Shown: positions 1 to 11,345, counted from the stretch's first letter. The stretch is 64,000 nucleotides of DNA from Cordylochernes scorpioides (GCA_030710605.1 CP092875.1:62338394-62402393); one strand, 5' to 3'. Numbers and translations: made by a program. The notes: a model not told the origin generated them from the sequence alone.

Positions 1-3000
1 GAATATGTCAATCAAAGCAAGTCGACCATGAATGGAATCAAAAAGTTGGACCCTAAATACAAATTAAAAATTCATGTGGACAAGATAGGAACTTTTGAAG
101 CCTTGGTTGATACAGGCGCTGACCTCTCAGTGGTCGACCTCAGAACGGCCCTCGATACAGGCCATGGTATAAGTAAACTCGCAAAAACTTGTGCAGGACC
201 CGATGGAAAAAAATTAGACACAGTAGGAAGTATATTGTTAAATATAAAAATTGATGACAAAGCATTATCGCACAAATTTGTGATTTTGAAAACGCATTTA
301 CGGACATTAATTTTTGGAAGAGATTTCCTTAAGAAAATGAACGCGAAAATAGATTGCAAAAAAGAAATAATAAAATACGATCTGACAAATAATCATGACA
401 TAAGCAATTATGAACTGAAAAAAATAAAAAGCGTTGAAGATACTGTTATACCTGAACTGTCTATTAGATTAATTAAGGCCTCAATAGAAGCAGAGGATGG
501 CGAATATGTCATCGAAGAGAACAACAGAATGATTCAAACAAATGGCCTTCGATTGGCAAGAAGTTTGCTTACTGTCACGGATAGGAAAACTCATATCTGG
601 ATAACGAACCCTTATCCTCGACCTTTAAAAATCATGAAAGACCAAACATTGGCTCATGGAAGCCTTCCTGCAGAGGTAAAGTTCATAGAGAAGTTAGAGC
701 AAATTAATAATGACGAAATCCAATTTCAGATAAACAAAAATCTATCACCTAAAGAACAAGAGGATTTGAAACAAATTTTGATTAAGTATGCTGATTTGTT
801 TTCGCCGAGGTTAGGCAGGACCAATTTGGCAAAACACCGGATCGATACAGAAGATGCAAAACCGATAAAGCACAAGCCATATAGGGTGAGCCCCAAAGAA
901 CGGGACATTATAAAAGATCAAATTGATGAAATGCTCAAAGAAGGCATAATTAGACCATCTTCAAGTCCCTGGTCTTTCCCTGTAATTCTGGTCAAGAAGA
1001 GAGATGGTAAGTTCAGATTTTGTGTAGACTATAGAAAATTGAATGAGGTAACAGTACAGGATGTTTATCCAATCCCAAGAATTGATGACGTAATGGATAC
1101 TCTCCAAGGATCGAAGTACTTCTCAGCAATAGACCTTAGATCGGGATATTGGCAAGTCGAAATTGAAGAGAAAGACAAGGAGAAGACAGCTTTCACTACG
1201 ACCCACGGTTTATATGAATTCAACGTCATGCCCTTTGGACTATGCAACGCCCCTGCTACTTTTGAGAGGAATATGGACAATGTGCTTGGAAATCTAAGAT
1301 GGCAGATTTGCCTTTGTTATCTGGACGACGTTATTATATACCGCTCAGACTTTCCAACCCACCTTAAAAGACTTGAAGCTGTCTTAAAATGTTTTAGTGA
1401 ATCTAATTTGAAACTGAAAATGCAGATTTGCTTTTGAAGAACTTGAGATCCTTGGTCATATAACCAACCAACAGGGTATAAAACCGGCCGAATATAATAT
1501 CAAAGCCGTTAGGGATTTTCCTCAGCCCAAGAAGGTCAAAGAAGTACAATCGTTCCTAGGAATGTGTTCCTATTATAGAAAATTCATTAAAGATTTCTAA
1601 TTAATTGCTGACCCATTGACAGGACTCATCAGGAAAAATGCGCAATTTACCTGGACAGAAAAACAAGAGGAAGCATTTCAAAACCTTAAAAAAGCTCTGA
1701 TAAATCCGCCAATTTAGGTCACTTTGATCCAAATGCAGCCACCTACATTCACACAGACGCCTCTAACATCGGCTTAGGTGCAACACTGGTCCAAATTATC
1801 TGTGGGGAAGAGAAGGTGATATCATATTTGAGTCGAACTCTAAGTAAAGCTGAGCAAATTACTCAACCACCGAAAAGGAATGTTTGGCTGTGGTGTGGGC
1901 GATATCAAAACTACGACCCTACCTATATGGAAGACACTTCAAGATAATTACAGACCATCACGCATTGTGCTGGCTGAAAAATCTTAAAGATCCAACAGGT
2001 AGACTTGCAAGGTGGGCACTGAAAATTCAGGAATACGATTTTGACATAATACACAAATCGGGTAAAAAACATATGGATGCTGATGGCTTATCTAGAGGAC
2101 CCCTACCTGAAACGGATTGGGTCGAAGATTATGAACGACTATTTTTGAATCAGATAATAAATGAAGAGGATGAATTCATATAAAATGTTAAGAAAAGCCT
2201 TAAAGGAAGCAAACGAGCAATCACACAGAATTTTAAAGAGAAAAATGGATGTCTATATAAGAAGAACCCAAACCCTGAAGGCAGAGCATGGTTGCTGGTA
2301 GTGCCGAAGAAGAGAAGGAAAGAAATCATGAGTGAATTCCACAACCATATGCTGAATGGGCATCTAGGCGTCGCCAGAACCACATACCGTTTGAAGAATA
2401 AATATCATTGGCCTTCCATGCTGAAAGATGTTTCAGAATTTGTAAAGACGTGCCATCTTTGCCAAAGTCGGAAAGGTTCAAATCAGTCGCCCTCTGGACT
2501 TTTGCAACCCATTCCCCCAGCTAACTACCCTTTTGAAAGAATCGGGATTGACTTTGTTGGTCCCTTGCCATCAACGAAAAGAAGAAGGAAGTGGATAATT
2601 GTGTTGGCTGATTATTATACCAGGTACGCTGAAACAAAGGCAGTCTCAGAAGCAACTGTGAAAGAAGTCTCTACATTTTTAATCGAACAAATTTTTTTAC
2701 GTCACGGGGCCCCAAGGTTTCTTATTAGTGACAGAGGTTCACAGTTCACTAGCAATTTGATGAAGGAGGTTATGAAAATGTGCAAAGTTAAACACTGCTT
2801 CACGACGAGCTACCATCCCCAGACTAATGGACTAACGGAACGGCTAAATAGAACTCTAATCAACATGATAAGCATGTATGTAAATACAGACCAGAAGAAC
2901 TGGGACGAAATCCTCCCTTTCGTCACCCACGCGTACAATACCACGATTCAAGAAACCACAGGCTACTCTCCATTTTTCCTGTTATTTGGGAGGGAACCCA

Positions 3001-3426
3001 TGTCCCTCTTAGACGACGATAATATCCCAATTAACAGTAACGTGAACGATTATGACGAATATATAGAAAATTACTTAGATAAAATAGCAAGGACGAGACA
3101 GGTAGTCATTAACAACACAGAGAAGACTCAGGAAAGAATGAAGAGAAACTATGACAAAAAACACAACGAGAGAATCTATGAACCAGGACATTTAGTGGCA
3201 GTTTGGACACCAGTCAGGAAAATCGGAAAATGTGAAAAACTATTGAGAAAATATTTTGGCCCATATCGAATATTAAAGAAGCTGTCTAACGTAAATTACT
3301 TAATTGAGCCGAAAGATAATCCTGGCCAAGACCCATTGATTGTCCATGTCTCAAGACTCAAACCCTATTTTGAGAGAATTGATGAGGTAACTCACGAGGA
3401 CGTGACGACCTCTGGAGAGGGGGAAG
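1..3426 (+). pseudogene. Ty3/gypsy pol (protease-RT-RNase H-integrase), decayed, cut by window edge
   Basis: The frame is already open at base 1, so gag and the 5' end lie outside. Order: aspartic protease with VDTGA near 105-120; RT with catalytic YLDD at 1318-1329; RNase H with HTDAS near 1750 and TDHHALCW near 1950; integrase with an H-H-C-C finger (about 2340-2470), DD35E landmarks (IDFVGPLP, ISDRGSQF, HPQTNGLTER) and a GPYRI C-terminal motif near 3260. The reading is broken by a one-base loss near 1419, TAA at 1598-1600, one-base losses near 1716 and 1858, and TAA at 2181-2183. The last frame runs on to 3443, inside the LTR. By family it would make cDNA and insert it; this copy cannot make a full Pol. 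The frameshifts sit in short homopolymers, so sequencing error is possible for some. Confidence 0.93.
3414..3426 (+). promoter_or_regulatory. polypurine tract of gypsy-1
   Basis: The purine run GGAGAGGGGGAAG lies immediately before a TGTTAC LTR start. This is where plus-strand DNA synthesis is primed in LTR retrotransposons, and it fixes the LTR boundary. Confidence 0.75.
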
Positions 3427-3761
3427 TGTTACATCATGATTAATGGCGTATTTCTTATATTATTTTTAATATATTTAAAATTTAAATTATATATTTATTT
3501 ATTTTTATATTCTATGATATTTATTTAAAACAGATTATTTAGATTATCATCATTTGTATTTAGGTACACGTGTGACTTCACTGCTCTCTTTGATGTGAGA
3601 AAAGAAATAAAGGATTCTGGAGGCTACTTAAAGAAGACTTATCTCGTTATTCCCTTTTATAAAGTTGCAGGATGGTTGAAACACGCTCTGGTAAGATGCA
3701 AGACCCAGCACAGGAGAGAATCAAGGCTGAAGAGTCTGCCAAGCCGCAACTTGGTGCAACA
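3427..3761 (+). mobile_element. 3' LTR of gypsy-1 (335 bp)
   Basis: Begins TGTTAC right after the polypurine tract and ends GCAACA before an (AT)n run, so an ATAT target duplication is likely but cannot be proved because the 5' LTR is outside. A diverged relative lies at 31530-31736. ORFs here are incidental. Confidence 0.7.
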
Positions 3762-4096
3762 ATATATATATATAAATATATACAAGTTGTCATTGGTGGC
3801 ACCCACCGCGGTAAAGACTCTGCCACCGATGGACAGCGAGAGTTCTTTCCCACAGAGTGGGTAGGTCGATGTGATGGCTGGCGTTACCAAACTCATAGAG
3901 AGAGAGAAAAAATAAAATAATTAATCAGAGAAAAATGAATTTAATCCGAGTTAAAATATTTCTGCATGTGTGGTGAGTTATATAAATCATAATTGATAAA
4001 TTATAACATATATAACCTATCTCTCTTGGTGATGATTATAAATTAAAATATATAGAGAAATATTATTTATATGTTCTTCATTCAAAAAGGTAATTA
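3762..4096. other. AT-rich spacer with a short repeated fragment
   Basis: No gene recognised. Bases 3785-3905 resemble 10135-10245. In matching frames both can be read as a peptide with a shared GKDS....TEW.GRC.GW pattern, suggesting a fragment of an unidentified mobile-element ORF. The rest is AT-rich. Confidence 0.4.
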
Positions 4097-4273
4097 CAAA
4101 TATATTATTTAGTTTAGTTTGTAAATGATTGTAAATAAATTTAGCTCTTGTGATATCTTCATATATATGATAAATATAAATATTATGATTATACGTTTTT
4201 ATTATTTTTTATTTTATTTTATTATTACAGAAACACGAGGTCTATCAGACTATTGTGCTATATTAGAATTATT

Positions 4274-4310
<37 letters not shown>

Positions 4311-4311
<1 letters not shown>

Positions 4312-4461
4312 TAAAAAGGCATATAATGAATCAAAATATCATTTGTTTTACCAATATTTCAGTTGGCTTTAAAATGTTAAAATACCTTGATAAAGGTTGG
4401 CGTTCAGCCAACTGAAATATTGGTAAAATTATGATATTTTGATTCAATATATGCCTTTTTT
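4311..4461. repeat. inverted-repeat hairpin unit (CTTGATAAAGG family)
   Basis: Two arms of about 55 bp face each other. The right arm holds CCTTGATAAAGGTTGGC followed by a short loop, GCCAACT and GAAATATTGG. Copies are at 13895-14045 and 59680-59935, with a deleted one near 56213. The architecture resembles a worn hammerhead ribozyme. Confidence 0.6.
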
Positions 4462-4799
4462 AAAGGATGTATTTATGGATTGCTCTATTTTAAAAACGAT
4501 ATATATATTTAAATATTTATACGATGAATTAGTAGTGATTTATAAATTTGTGTACAAATAGCTCTAAACTTGCCAAAGTTTATACGTTGACAATTGAAAT
4601 AAATCTTGCTCTGAGTTATGTTTTATGGTTTCTCGGATCAAGAACTAATATCGTCTGAAAATGAAATATGAACGTTGTAACAAAGGTTGTTTGGTTATTG
4701 TAAGAAATAACTAAAATTCTACATATTTTCTCTCCAAAAATTAAATATTGAATATTCATTGATCTGTTTTGTTTAAAGATAATATATCAGTGATATATT

Positions 4800-5157
4800 A
4801 TTGTAGAACGACATTTGAAAATTATCCCGCATTGTTTCTTTTGGACGAAAAATCGATTTTTTTTATTTTAAGGAGAAATAACGATTATTTCTAACCTTAG
4901 GAATAAAGTATGAAAGGATGAATTATGAAGGGTAATGTAAACGGAACTAAGGAAAATAACGATTATTTCTAACCTAACATTTCTTATTTTCTTATTTCTT
5001 ACCTTTCATAATTTACCCTTTCATACTTTATTCCTAAGGTTAGAAATAATCGTTATTTCTCCTTAAAATAAAAATAAAATCGATTTTTCGTTCAAAAGAA
5101 ACATGCGGGATAATTTTGAAATGTCGTTCTACAATCATAAGCCGCATTATATTGTAA
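4800..5157. mobile_element. foldback element F1, copy 1
   Basis: A near-perfect palindrome. Left arm: TTGTAGAACGACA, a TTTCTTTT..ACGAAAAATCG block, AAATAACGATTATTTCTAACC and a GATGAATTATGAAG block. The right arm repeats these inverted and ends with GCCGCATTATATTG. No ORF. Nine other copies lie in the window. The centre here has lost the tRNA-like segment seen in other copies. Confidence 0.85.
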
Positions 5158-5415
5158 CAGTGATTTATTATATTATTACTTTACTCTGTTTTGATTCGAA
5201 ACGAATCGAAAGTATATCATCATCAATTAAAGACATTGTTTATAATGTGTATGTGTGAAAGAATTGTGAAATAATAAAATAATTATAGTAGAATAAAATT
5301 TCGCATCTTTTATTTTTCTTTTAAAGATATCTAAATATATAAAGTAAATTTCTTATAAAATATAACTTTTACTATTAATCTTCACCCTATAAAAGAAACT
5401 TATCAATTATAGCAG

Positions 5416-5786
5416 CTGGACATCCTGATGCGGTGAACTCTGAGACCTACCTTTCAGCAAGGGACCATATTAACAAACTAAAGCTACAACTGATAAGGAA
5501 CCATAGAGATAGCTTCAATCATTCTTGGTACCAAGTAGAAAACCCCAAAAAAACAGACCCTTCAACTAAACAGAAGGAAGTCGACACAGTTGGCCCTGGT
5601 TACCTGCGCCCTCTAGTCTATAAAGAGGGAGCGAAAAGCTTCCCCATGTGCACTAGGTGCAAAACCGAAGAGGCCACTCCCCAACATATACTGGATTGTA
5701 TTGGAAAGGACAAGAGATCCCTGTACAGAGAACCAAGAAGAGTTCTTGAGCTTCTTTATGAGAACGACCTCCAAGATCTTGTCTAA
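5416..5786 (+). pseudogene. non-LTR retrotransposon (LINE) ORF2 C-terminus, fragment
   Basis: About 120 codons end at a stop at 5784-5786. The C-terminal zinc-finger pattern CTRC...H.LDC and the preceding NPKKTDPSTKQKEVDT and GYLRPLVY segments look like the tail after the RT domain of arthropod LINE ORF2 proteins. There is no RT core and no convincing start, so this is a 5'-truncated copy. It lies in the part of copy 1 missing from copy 2. The exact LINE clade is not assigned. Confidence 0.65.
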
Positions 5787-6039
5787 TTCAGACTAAAAAG
5801 ATAAGTAAAAAGAATCAATTGTCTGTAGAAAATAAATGTTCAGACTTTTTTAAAAATTGCTTTAATAAAATATATCTATCTTTATACTTTGTTCAGTTTT
5901 TATAATATATATATTTTCTTTATTATTTTATTATCATTATTCTAATTTTGTAGTTTTAATAAATATTATTTTCATATTTGTGATTTATATATTATTCTGC
6001 CATTGTTCATCAACATCAGTATCATCAACAGACACTATA

Positions 6040-6270
6040 ATTGTAGAACGACATTTGAAAACTATCTCGCATGTGTTTCTTTTGAACGAAAAATCCAAAT
6101 TTATTTTGAGGAGAAATAACGATTATTTCTAACCTTAGGGAAGAGGTATGAAAGGATTAACCGTGAAGAGTGATTATAAACGGAAAAATAAAAGTGTCCA
6201 GGGATAGGAATCGAACCCACAGTGTTCCGCTTACCGGGCAGATACCATGTCCACTAGGTTACCCTGTACA
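6040..6270. mobile_element. foldback element F1, copy 2 (left arm plus tRNA-like segment)
   Basis: One F1 arm (TTGTAGAACGACA through CGGAAAAATAAAAGTGTCC) runs straight into a tRNA-like sequence and stops; the second arm is absent. The duplicate copy is at 18350-18580. Confidence 0.8.
6196..6269 (-). ncRNA. tRNA-like sequence in F1 (pseudo-tRNA)
   Basis: On the minus strand an imperfect GTACAGGG/CCTGGAC acceptor-like pairing flanks a D-arm-like ACCTAGTGG box A, an anticodon-like hairpin (TCTGC/GCGGA, 7-nt loop CCGGTAA) and a T arm with a perfect GGTTCGATTCC box B. The loop would read GGT (Thr), but base 33 is C instead of T, so a working tRNA is doubtful. Confidence 0.55.
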
Positions 6271-7214
6271 TATTGTATTATAGACACTAATATATTGAGA
6301 ATAATCTTCATATTGATATCTGCTGAATCTTTCAATTTAAAGAGTGTCGTGTAAGTTTTGACAATTAAAACAATTTTATTGACATCTCCTCAATTTTACA
6401 CTCAGCGAGAGTTATTTAGTAGAAATTAAAGATAGTGTAAGTGTCGTGTAAGTTGTCCAATATATAGATTTTAGGTGACAATCTCCAATCCAGATGGTAA
6501 CCATAAGTAGTTATCTTATAATTAAAGCTTTTTCTTGGTCTTTATTTCATATGCGATATGTTTATAGCATATTTATAGAAAATGATTTATCAATGATAGA
6601 ATCAACCCTCTCTATTTGTGTTGAGGAATTTACCAGATATATTTATAATGTTGAGGATTATATAATGATATTCCATCAATGATAACAAATTATCATTACT
6701 GAACACCTTCTGATAAACTGTCCATTAACTTCAGATCTAAGGGAAAAAACCAACTTTACCTGACTAATACAAAACAAGTTGTTTACAATAAAGACCAATA
6801 CATTAAGTTTAATAGATTCTGCAGGATGTATATTTCAAGGCGAACGTATTGACTGTACATATTTCAAGCTACTATTTCTAATTACTATAAACAAAATTTG
6901 ACATCGAACGTGTAATTTTCATGCTTCCCAATGTTTAATTGTGTTAATTGTATATAGTTTCAGATATACACGCAATTATCCTAATTGTGGATATGGCGTG
7001 TCTCTCCCAACTGTTAAATAAAAATAAATTAATATGCAACTCTAATAATAAAAATATTTTTATTTATCGTCATTCAATCTATCTAATTTACAGAGTTGTG
7101 TTTATTAATTATTTTTATATTAGACATTTTAATAACTTTTGAGTTATAGATATTTATCTTTGATATTTTAATTCTACAATGATTTAGTGGCTCGAAAATA
7201 TTCTCTTTTTTTTT
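6271..7214. other. AT-rich duplicated DNA, no gene
   Basis: Part of segmental copy 1. ORFs here are short, AT-rich and without family resemblance. Nothing else recognised. Confidence 0.5.
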
Positions 7215-7515
7215 GGCTTATCCCTAGTACACGTGGTACAGGCCATGAGAATCATGGTGGGTAGAAGTTGGCGACTGCTTTTTACTGTAAGTGCACCACA
7301 TGTCTACACATGTAAAAAGCAGTTCGACTTTGCACTTACAAATGTGCCAGAGCCCCGTTTTATTACTTTCACTCGCTGGTGGGGTTGGACTTTTGCAAGA
7401 ATCGGGGGCCATTGGAGCATTTTTTTTAATCAGAAAAAAGTGCACAGTGCGGGAATCGAACCCGGGTCGTAGCGGTCAAAAACCAACGGTTTAGACCATC
7501 CTTCCACCGACCCCC
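7215..7515 (-). repeat. SINE-like element with tRNA-derived head
   Basis: Minus strand: a tRNA-like head (GGTCGGTGGAAGG box-A region, then ACCCGGGTTCGATTCCCG with a perfect B box) at about 7438-7515, followed by a non-tRNA body down to about 7215. The acceptor ends do not pair, so this is not a tRNA gene. Its duplicate is at 19520-19820. Confidence 0.6.
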
Positions 7516-8249
7516 TTCGAAAATAGTCTAATTCTATTTAATATACACATTTTCAGCTTTAATAATATTTATATGATCATAATGATCAACATTTGTTGAG
7601 AAAACATCCATTCGGGTTGGACCTGGGTCTCATTCACCAGTTATTTATATAAAAAGTGTGTCCGTTATTATTAATAATAATTATATATATTGAAGATTTC
7701 ATTTAACTAAATTTGCTTACAAACCCTTTGTACATATATCAATTGTGTTGATATATATATTTTTTATCTTCTCTTCTAACTAACTTGCATACTAATTCTG
7801 TACATATTTAAAATATCTTTCTTTCTCTTCTTTAAAAATTTTGTTTATTTTTAAAGTGCAAGTGTCCCTAGGGGGACATAGCGTTCCAAGTCGAAATAAA
7901 GAAAGATGAATGTTGCCTGGCCAACATTCATAGTTTTAGGATTAAAGTCAATTCGGCCAGTAAATCATATTAGTATCTCGACGTTTCGACAAATTTAATT
8001 TGTCCTCGACAGAAAAAAAAATTAAAGCATTTCGTAAGGCGTTAAAAATTGTATAGGTTTCTCAAGAATAAAGCTTTAGATTATATTATAACATAGTTAA
8101 TTTACTCTCATAAATATATTTGCTAGGCTATGGTAAAAACCGCATATGAATAGGTTAGGAAATCTTGAGTTATTTGCAGGTATCACGCACGGATGCATGC
8201 ACATCACTCCTTACTATATAAATATATATATGTCCTATATGTCGTGATC
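7516..8249. other. right part of segmental copy 1, no gene
   Basis: Contains a fragment (about 7915-8015) with the motifs CCTGGCC, TTCGGCCAGTAAAT and CTCGACGTTTCGAC, shared with 20230-20330, 43010-43050 and, inverted, 56405-56500. Nothing else recognised. Confidence 0.45.
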
Positions 8250-8349
8250 NNNNNNNNNNNNNNNNNNNNNNNNNNNNNNNNNNNNNNNNNNNNNNNNNNN
8301 NNNNNNNNNNNNNNNNNNNNNNNNNNNNNNNNNNNNNNNNNNNNNNNNN
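8250..8349. other. assembly gap, exactly 100 N
   Basis: Exactly 100 N, flanked on both sides by GATC (8246-8249 and 8350-8353). This looks like a scaffolding join of contigs at GATC sites. Order and distance across it are not certain. Confidence 0.95.
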
Positions 8350-8641
8350 GATCGTAAATTCTCAAATTAAAAAGGTTCCTTTTGCTCTAAATATTCAAAC
8401 AGTATTCACATTCTTAGTTTGGAAGGTTCCCACATCGTGAAAGAGTCTTCCTCCAGACAGGGCCTTCTCGAACATCTCATATTCTGCTCTCAAGTTGGAC
8501 TTTACTCTTCAGGCCTTGACGGAGGCAAGAATGTCCAAACCATCGTCATCCAAGACTCGACTGAAGCCTTAACCCTGGAAACCGCTGGAAAAACACAAAC
8601 ATATCATTTTTATAAGATTGAAGATTTCAAATTACGAAATA
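8350..8641. other. unassigned open frame (8419-8688), origin unclear
   Basis: An 89-codon plus-strand frame of mixed composition starts from TTG, not ATG, and runs into the MITE at 8642. It follows ATTCTTAG, which could act as a splice acceptor. No family is recognised, so it may be a fragment of a host exon or of a mobile element, or chance. Confidence 0.2.
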
Positions 8642-8799
8642 CAGTAGAGCCTCCCTGTAAAGGACACCTAATTGCAGAGCCAAAGTGACTTTTAGGGAGA
8701 GTTTCTATAGAGTAAAAATAGTAATTTTGTAAATTAAAACTGTCCTTTATAGAGAGGTATCTTCTAGATTGAGGGTCCTCTCTCTTGGAAGTTCTACTG
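8642..8799. mobile_element. MITE with CAGTAGA termini (158 bp)
   Basis: Starts CAGTAGAGCCTCC after TA and ends in TTCTACTG; the ends are inverted. Internally AAAGGACAC and GTCCTTTA pair. The TIR resembles Tigger/pogo-type elements. A second copy is at 51865-52039. Confidence 0.6.
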
Positions 8800-8819
8800 T
8801 GCTATCAAAATTGGTCTGT

Positions 8820-9000
8820 GAAATATTTAAAAAAAAAAACATTGAAATATAAAACAATAAGTTCAATTAGCGAAATATGTTTAGAGATAGATGCTGATTT
8901 ATTCAACTAACAACTTGTGTCCCAAGAGCTTAAAGTGCTTGGAAATATTCTCAACATTACTCCAAAACTTTGAATTAAATAATAAAGAAGCATTAGGAAT
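8820..9000. repeat. dispersed repeat, copy A (pair with 10858-11010)
   Basis: Shares TTCAATTAGCGAAATAT, CAACTAACAACTTGTGTC and AACATTACTCC in the same order with 10858-11010. No ORF; origin unknown. Confidence 0.6.
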
Positions 9001-9427
9001 ATTCGACAATATTCAATTCACACTATTTTATTAAGAAATATATATTTGTTATAAATGAGGTATATTCGAAGAAAAATAGGAAGGTTTTTCCCTACAAATT
9101 AAATAGTAGTTTGTGGACATTTTAAATTTATTTACTCGGCTTCCCTAATCTTTGTCTTTTATTTAATGAGAATTTTTTTTCACTTCGTGGGTTATCTTGT
9201 CTTATTCTGGACGAAGGATAATGGATACTGACTTATCGCGCCTGCCAGTTCTCCTTCTCGCCTTTTTATTAAAATGTCAATTTTCTATCTTCTTTATAGA
9301 GAGATTGAGACTTCCTTAATATATAGTTCATATATATAGTTATATAAGGTTATATATATAGAAATATACATATAAATAAATAATATTATATAATTAATAT
9401 ATGTGTATATATAAATATATGAAAAAA
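9001..9427. other. AT-rich spacer
   Basis: Low-complexity AT-rich DNA with TATA-type runs. No gene or known repeat seen. Confidence 0.5.
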
Positions 9428-9622
9428 CAATAGAAAAAAAAATAAAAGATAAGTGGGTCAGGTGTTGATATTAAAAATAAAGAAGGCATCTCCTGACCAC
9501 AAGCACATGTGCTTTTTAGATGGCAGAGCGCCATCTAGTGGAGTAAAAATAAACTAAACGTTTATTTAGCTTACTCCGAGATATTTGGCCAACCCAATTT
9601 CTTGATAAATCAAGAAAAGCCA

Positions 9623-9664
9623 TCCACGAACGCGTTTCGCGCTGTTGGCGCTCGTCAGCGTGGA
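9623..9664 (-). ncRNA. hammerhead ribozyme, type I, left arm
   Basis: Minus strand: stem I TCCACG/CGTGGA, core CTGACGA, stem II GCGC/GCGC with loop CAACA, GAAA, minimal self-complementary stem III ACGCGT, cleavage triplet GTT. All conserved core positions (CTGANGA, GAAA, NUH) are present. Short stem III is typical of PLE hammerheads and is thought to favour dimers. Confidence 0.8.
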
Positions 9665-9890
9665 GAAGGCTGTAACCATTGCGACCAAAAATAATTTTTG
9701 GACCCAATGGCTTCCCGAGAAATCAAGAAATATCAACACCTGACCCACTTATCTTTTTTTTTTTTTTTTCTATTGTCTTTTCATGTGTTAAGCGTCTTTA
9801 CGCAAATTTGGCCTTAAATACCCATTTCTTGATTTCTCGGGAAGCCATTGGGTCCAAAAATTCTTTTTGGTCGCAATGGTTACAGCCTTC

Positions 9891-9932
9891 TCCACGCTGA
9901 CGAGCGCCAACAGCGCGAAACGCGTTCGTGGA
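9891..9932 (+). ncRNA. hammerhead ribozyme, type I, right arm
   Basis: The inverted copy of 9623-9664: stem I TCCACG/CGTGGA, core CTGACGA, stem II GCGC/GCGC, GAAA, stem III ACGCGT, triplet GTT. Transcription of either strand would therefore include one sense ribozyme. Confidence 0.8.
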
Positions 9933-10134
9933 TGGCTTTTCTTGATTTATCAAGAAATTGGGTTGGCCAAATATCTCGGAGTAAGCTAAATAAACGTTTA
10001 GTTTATTTTTACTCCACTAGATGGCGCTCTGCCATCTAAAAAGCACATGTGCTTGTGGTCAGGAGATGCCTTCTTTATTTTTAATATAAATATATATAAT
10101 TAAATAAAATTATGGATAAATACGCATATATATA

Positions 10135-10245
10135 GTCTTCATTTGTGGCATGCACTGCGGGAAAGATTCCTCTATCGATGAACTGCAAGAGTTGTTGGCC
10201 ACAGAGTGGGCAGGACGATGTGGTGGTTGGTATTTCCCAACTCAT
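10135..10245 (+). repeat. short repeated fragment (pair with 3785-3905)
   Basis: Open in one frame with a CGMHCGKDSS....ATEWAGRCGGW pattern matching 3785-3905 at peptide level. The Cys/His spacing hints at a zinc-binding stretch from an unidentified mobile-element protein. Confidence 0.35.
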
Positions 10246-10261
10246 GATCAAAATGGTAATT

Positions 10262-10445
10262 TATAATACAATATAATGCGGCTTATTATTGTAGAACGAC
10301 ATTATACCGCATGTGTTTCTTTTAAACGAAAAATCGAAATTTATTTTAAGGATAAATAACGATTGTTTCTAACCTTAGGTATGAAGTATGAAAGCATGAA
10401 TTGTGAAGAGTAATGATAAACGGAAAAATAAAGTGTCCAGGGATG
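10262..10445. mobile_element. foldback element F1, copy 3 (left arm only)
   Basis: Starts ATAATGCGGCTTATTATTG, continues through the TTTCTTTT and GATTGTTTCTAACC blocks and stops at GTGTCCAGGGATGG, the point where the tRNA-like centre begins in other copies. Confidence 0.75.
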
Positions 10446-10857
10446 GTATTGTAGATGGTAACATTCGCCAGACTTGTCAGCTTCATTGACTCGGATTAAA
10501 GGACAATGCTGAAGAGCCAGGCCTGCAGATCAAGGGGTATGATGAAGGAAGCGAATTACCCCCGAAGCAGTGTCGACTGGCTAGGTAACTCCAATATCTG
10601 TGGGTTAATTACCAGTTACTGTACTTAAAGGAGACTTACCTTGAGGCAGGATGGTCAACATCAGGTAGGGCGTGGAGGGCCAGCTATAGAGCGACATCTT
10701 CGTCGTGTCCCGAGAAGTAGTTGTGACTCAGTTCAGCCTCAAGAGATGGAACAGGGAATGTCCACGGTGGTAGCCCAGCGTGCTTCCAGCTCTTCAACAC
10801 TATTCATGCGGCCGTGCCTAGTTGTAATAAATACCGAGTTCGGTATTACAAAATATA
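10446..10857. other. unassigned stretch of higher GC
   Basis: About 400 bp clearly richer in GC than its surroundings, with AATAAA-like sequence near its right end (10829). No protein family or known RNA recognised. The 78-codon ORF at 10641 shows no family signal. It could be an LTR fragment or an RNA-gene remnant. Confidence 0.3.
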
Positions 10858-11010
10858 ATAAACATATTGAAATTTAAAACAATAACAAATTCAATTAGCG
10901 AAATATATTTAGAGATCGATGCTGATAATATCAACTAACAACTTGTGTCTCAAGAGCCAAGAATACTTGGAAATATAGTGAACATTACTCCTTAACTTTA
11001 AATTAAGTCA
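10858..11010. repeat. dispersed repeat, copy B (pair with 8820-9000)
   Basis: Same order of conserved blocks as 8820-9000, with small indels. Confidence 0.6.
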
Positions 11011-11169
11011 GGTATTGTTTCATCCACAATTTCGTTACCAAATCAATTAAAACAAATTGTGATTCAAAGTTGATTCTATTTCAATATTCACGACATACAT
11101 ACCAATATCATAAAAATATACATGTATTCCAATATCAAGAAAAAAACTTCAAAATAATCAGTATCATCA

Positions 11170-11345
11170 AATATTTATTATGAAAAAGTCATCTCTTTAT
11201 CGTGCAACTGAAAGTTGCTGATGGCTTGCGGCATATATCGGAATAAATATCAACTATTCTCGTTGATTTTTAATTATTCCAGAATTGGCCAAATACCCAT
11301 TCTTGATTAATCAAGAATGAGTATTTGGACAATTCTGGTGCCTTT
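11170..11345 (-). repeat. PLE pLTR edge fragment with strong hairpin
   Basis: Shares TCGTGCAACTGAAAGTTGC, TCGGAATAAATATCAAC and TTGGCCAAATACCC with the ribozyme-bearing unit at 55065-55735. Bases about 11279-11338 form a hairpin of about 28-bp arms around TTGATTAATCAA. The ribozyme core is missing. Confidence 0.6.

Larger units (their letters stand above)
4097..8233. repeat. segmental duplication, copy 1
   Basis: Collinear with about 13134-20540. Shared blocks include 4097-4800, the foldback at 4800-5157, and 5880-8233. Incidental ORFs are identical in both copies (64 codons at 6948 and 19255; 73, 79 and 67 codons near 7224-7494 and 19529-19799), so the copies are recent or conserved by conversion. 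Bases from about 5163 to 5878 are absent from copy 2; the join falls at a short TTTA match, as in a microhomology deletion. Confidence 0.9.
9428..10084. mobile_element. palindromic Penelope-like terminal repeat (pLTR) pair
   Basis: Two arms of about 260 bp (about 9470-9731 and 9824-10084) are inverted copies, with a short spacer that is itself repeated inverted left of the first arm. Both arms share AAGCACATGTGCTT, ATGGCGCTCT, TTGGCCAACCC and a hammerhead core. The same unit lies directly downstream of a GIY-YIG PLE ORF at 28945-29510, which identifies it as PLE-derived. No ORF of its own. Confidence 0.75.

Noticed and set aside
7438..7515. Functional tRNA gene (also 19743-19820)
   Set aside because: B box is good but the acceptor ends do not pair and the anticodon arm is irregular; a SINE head fits better.
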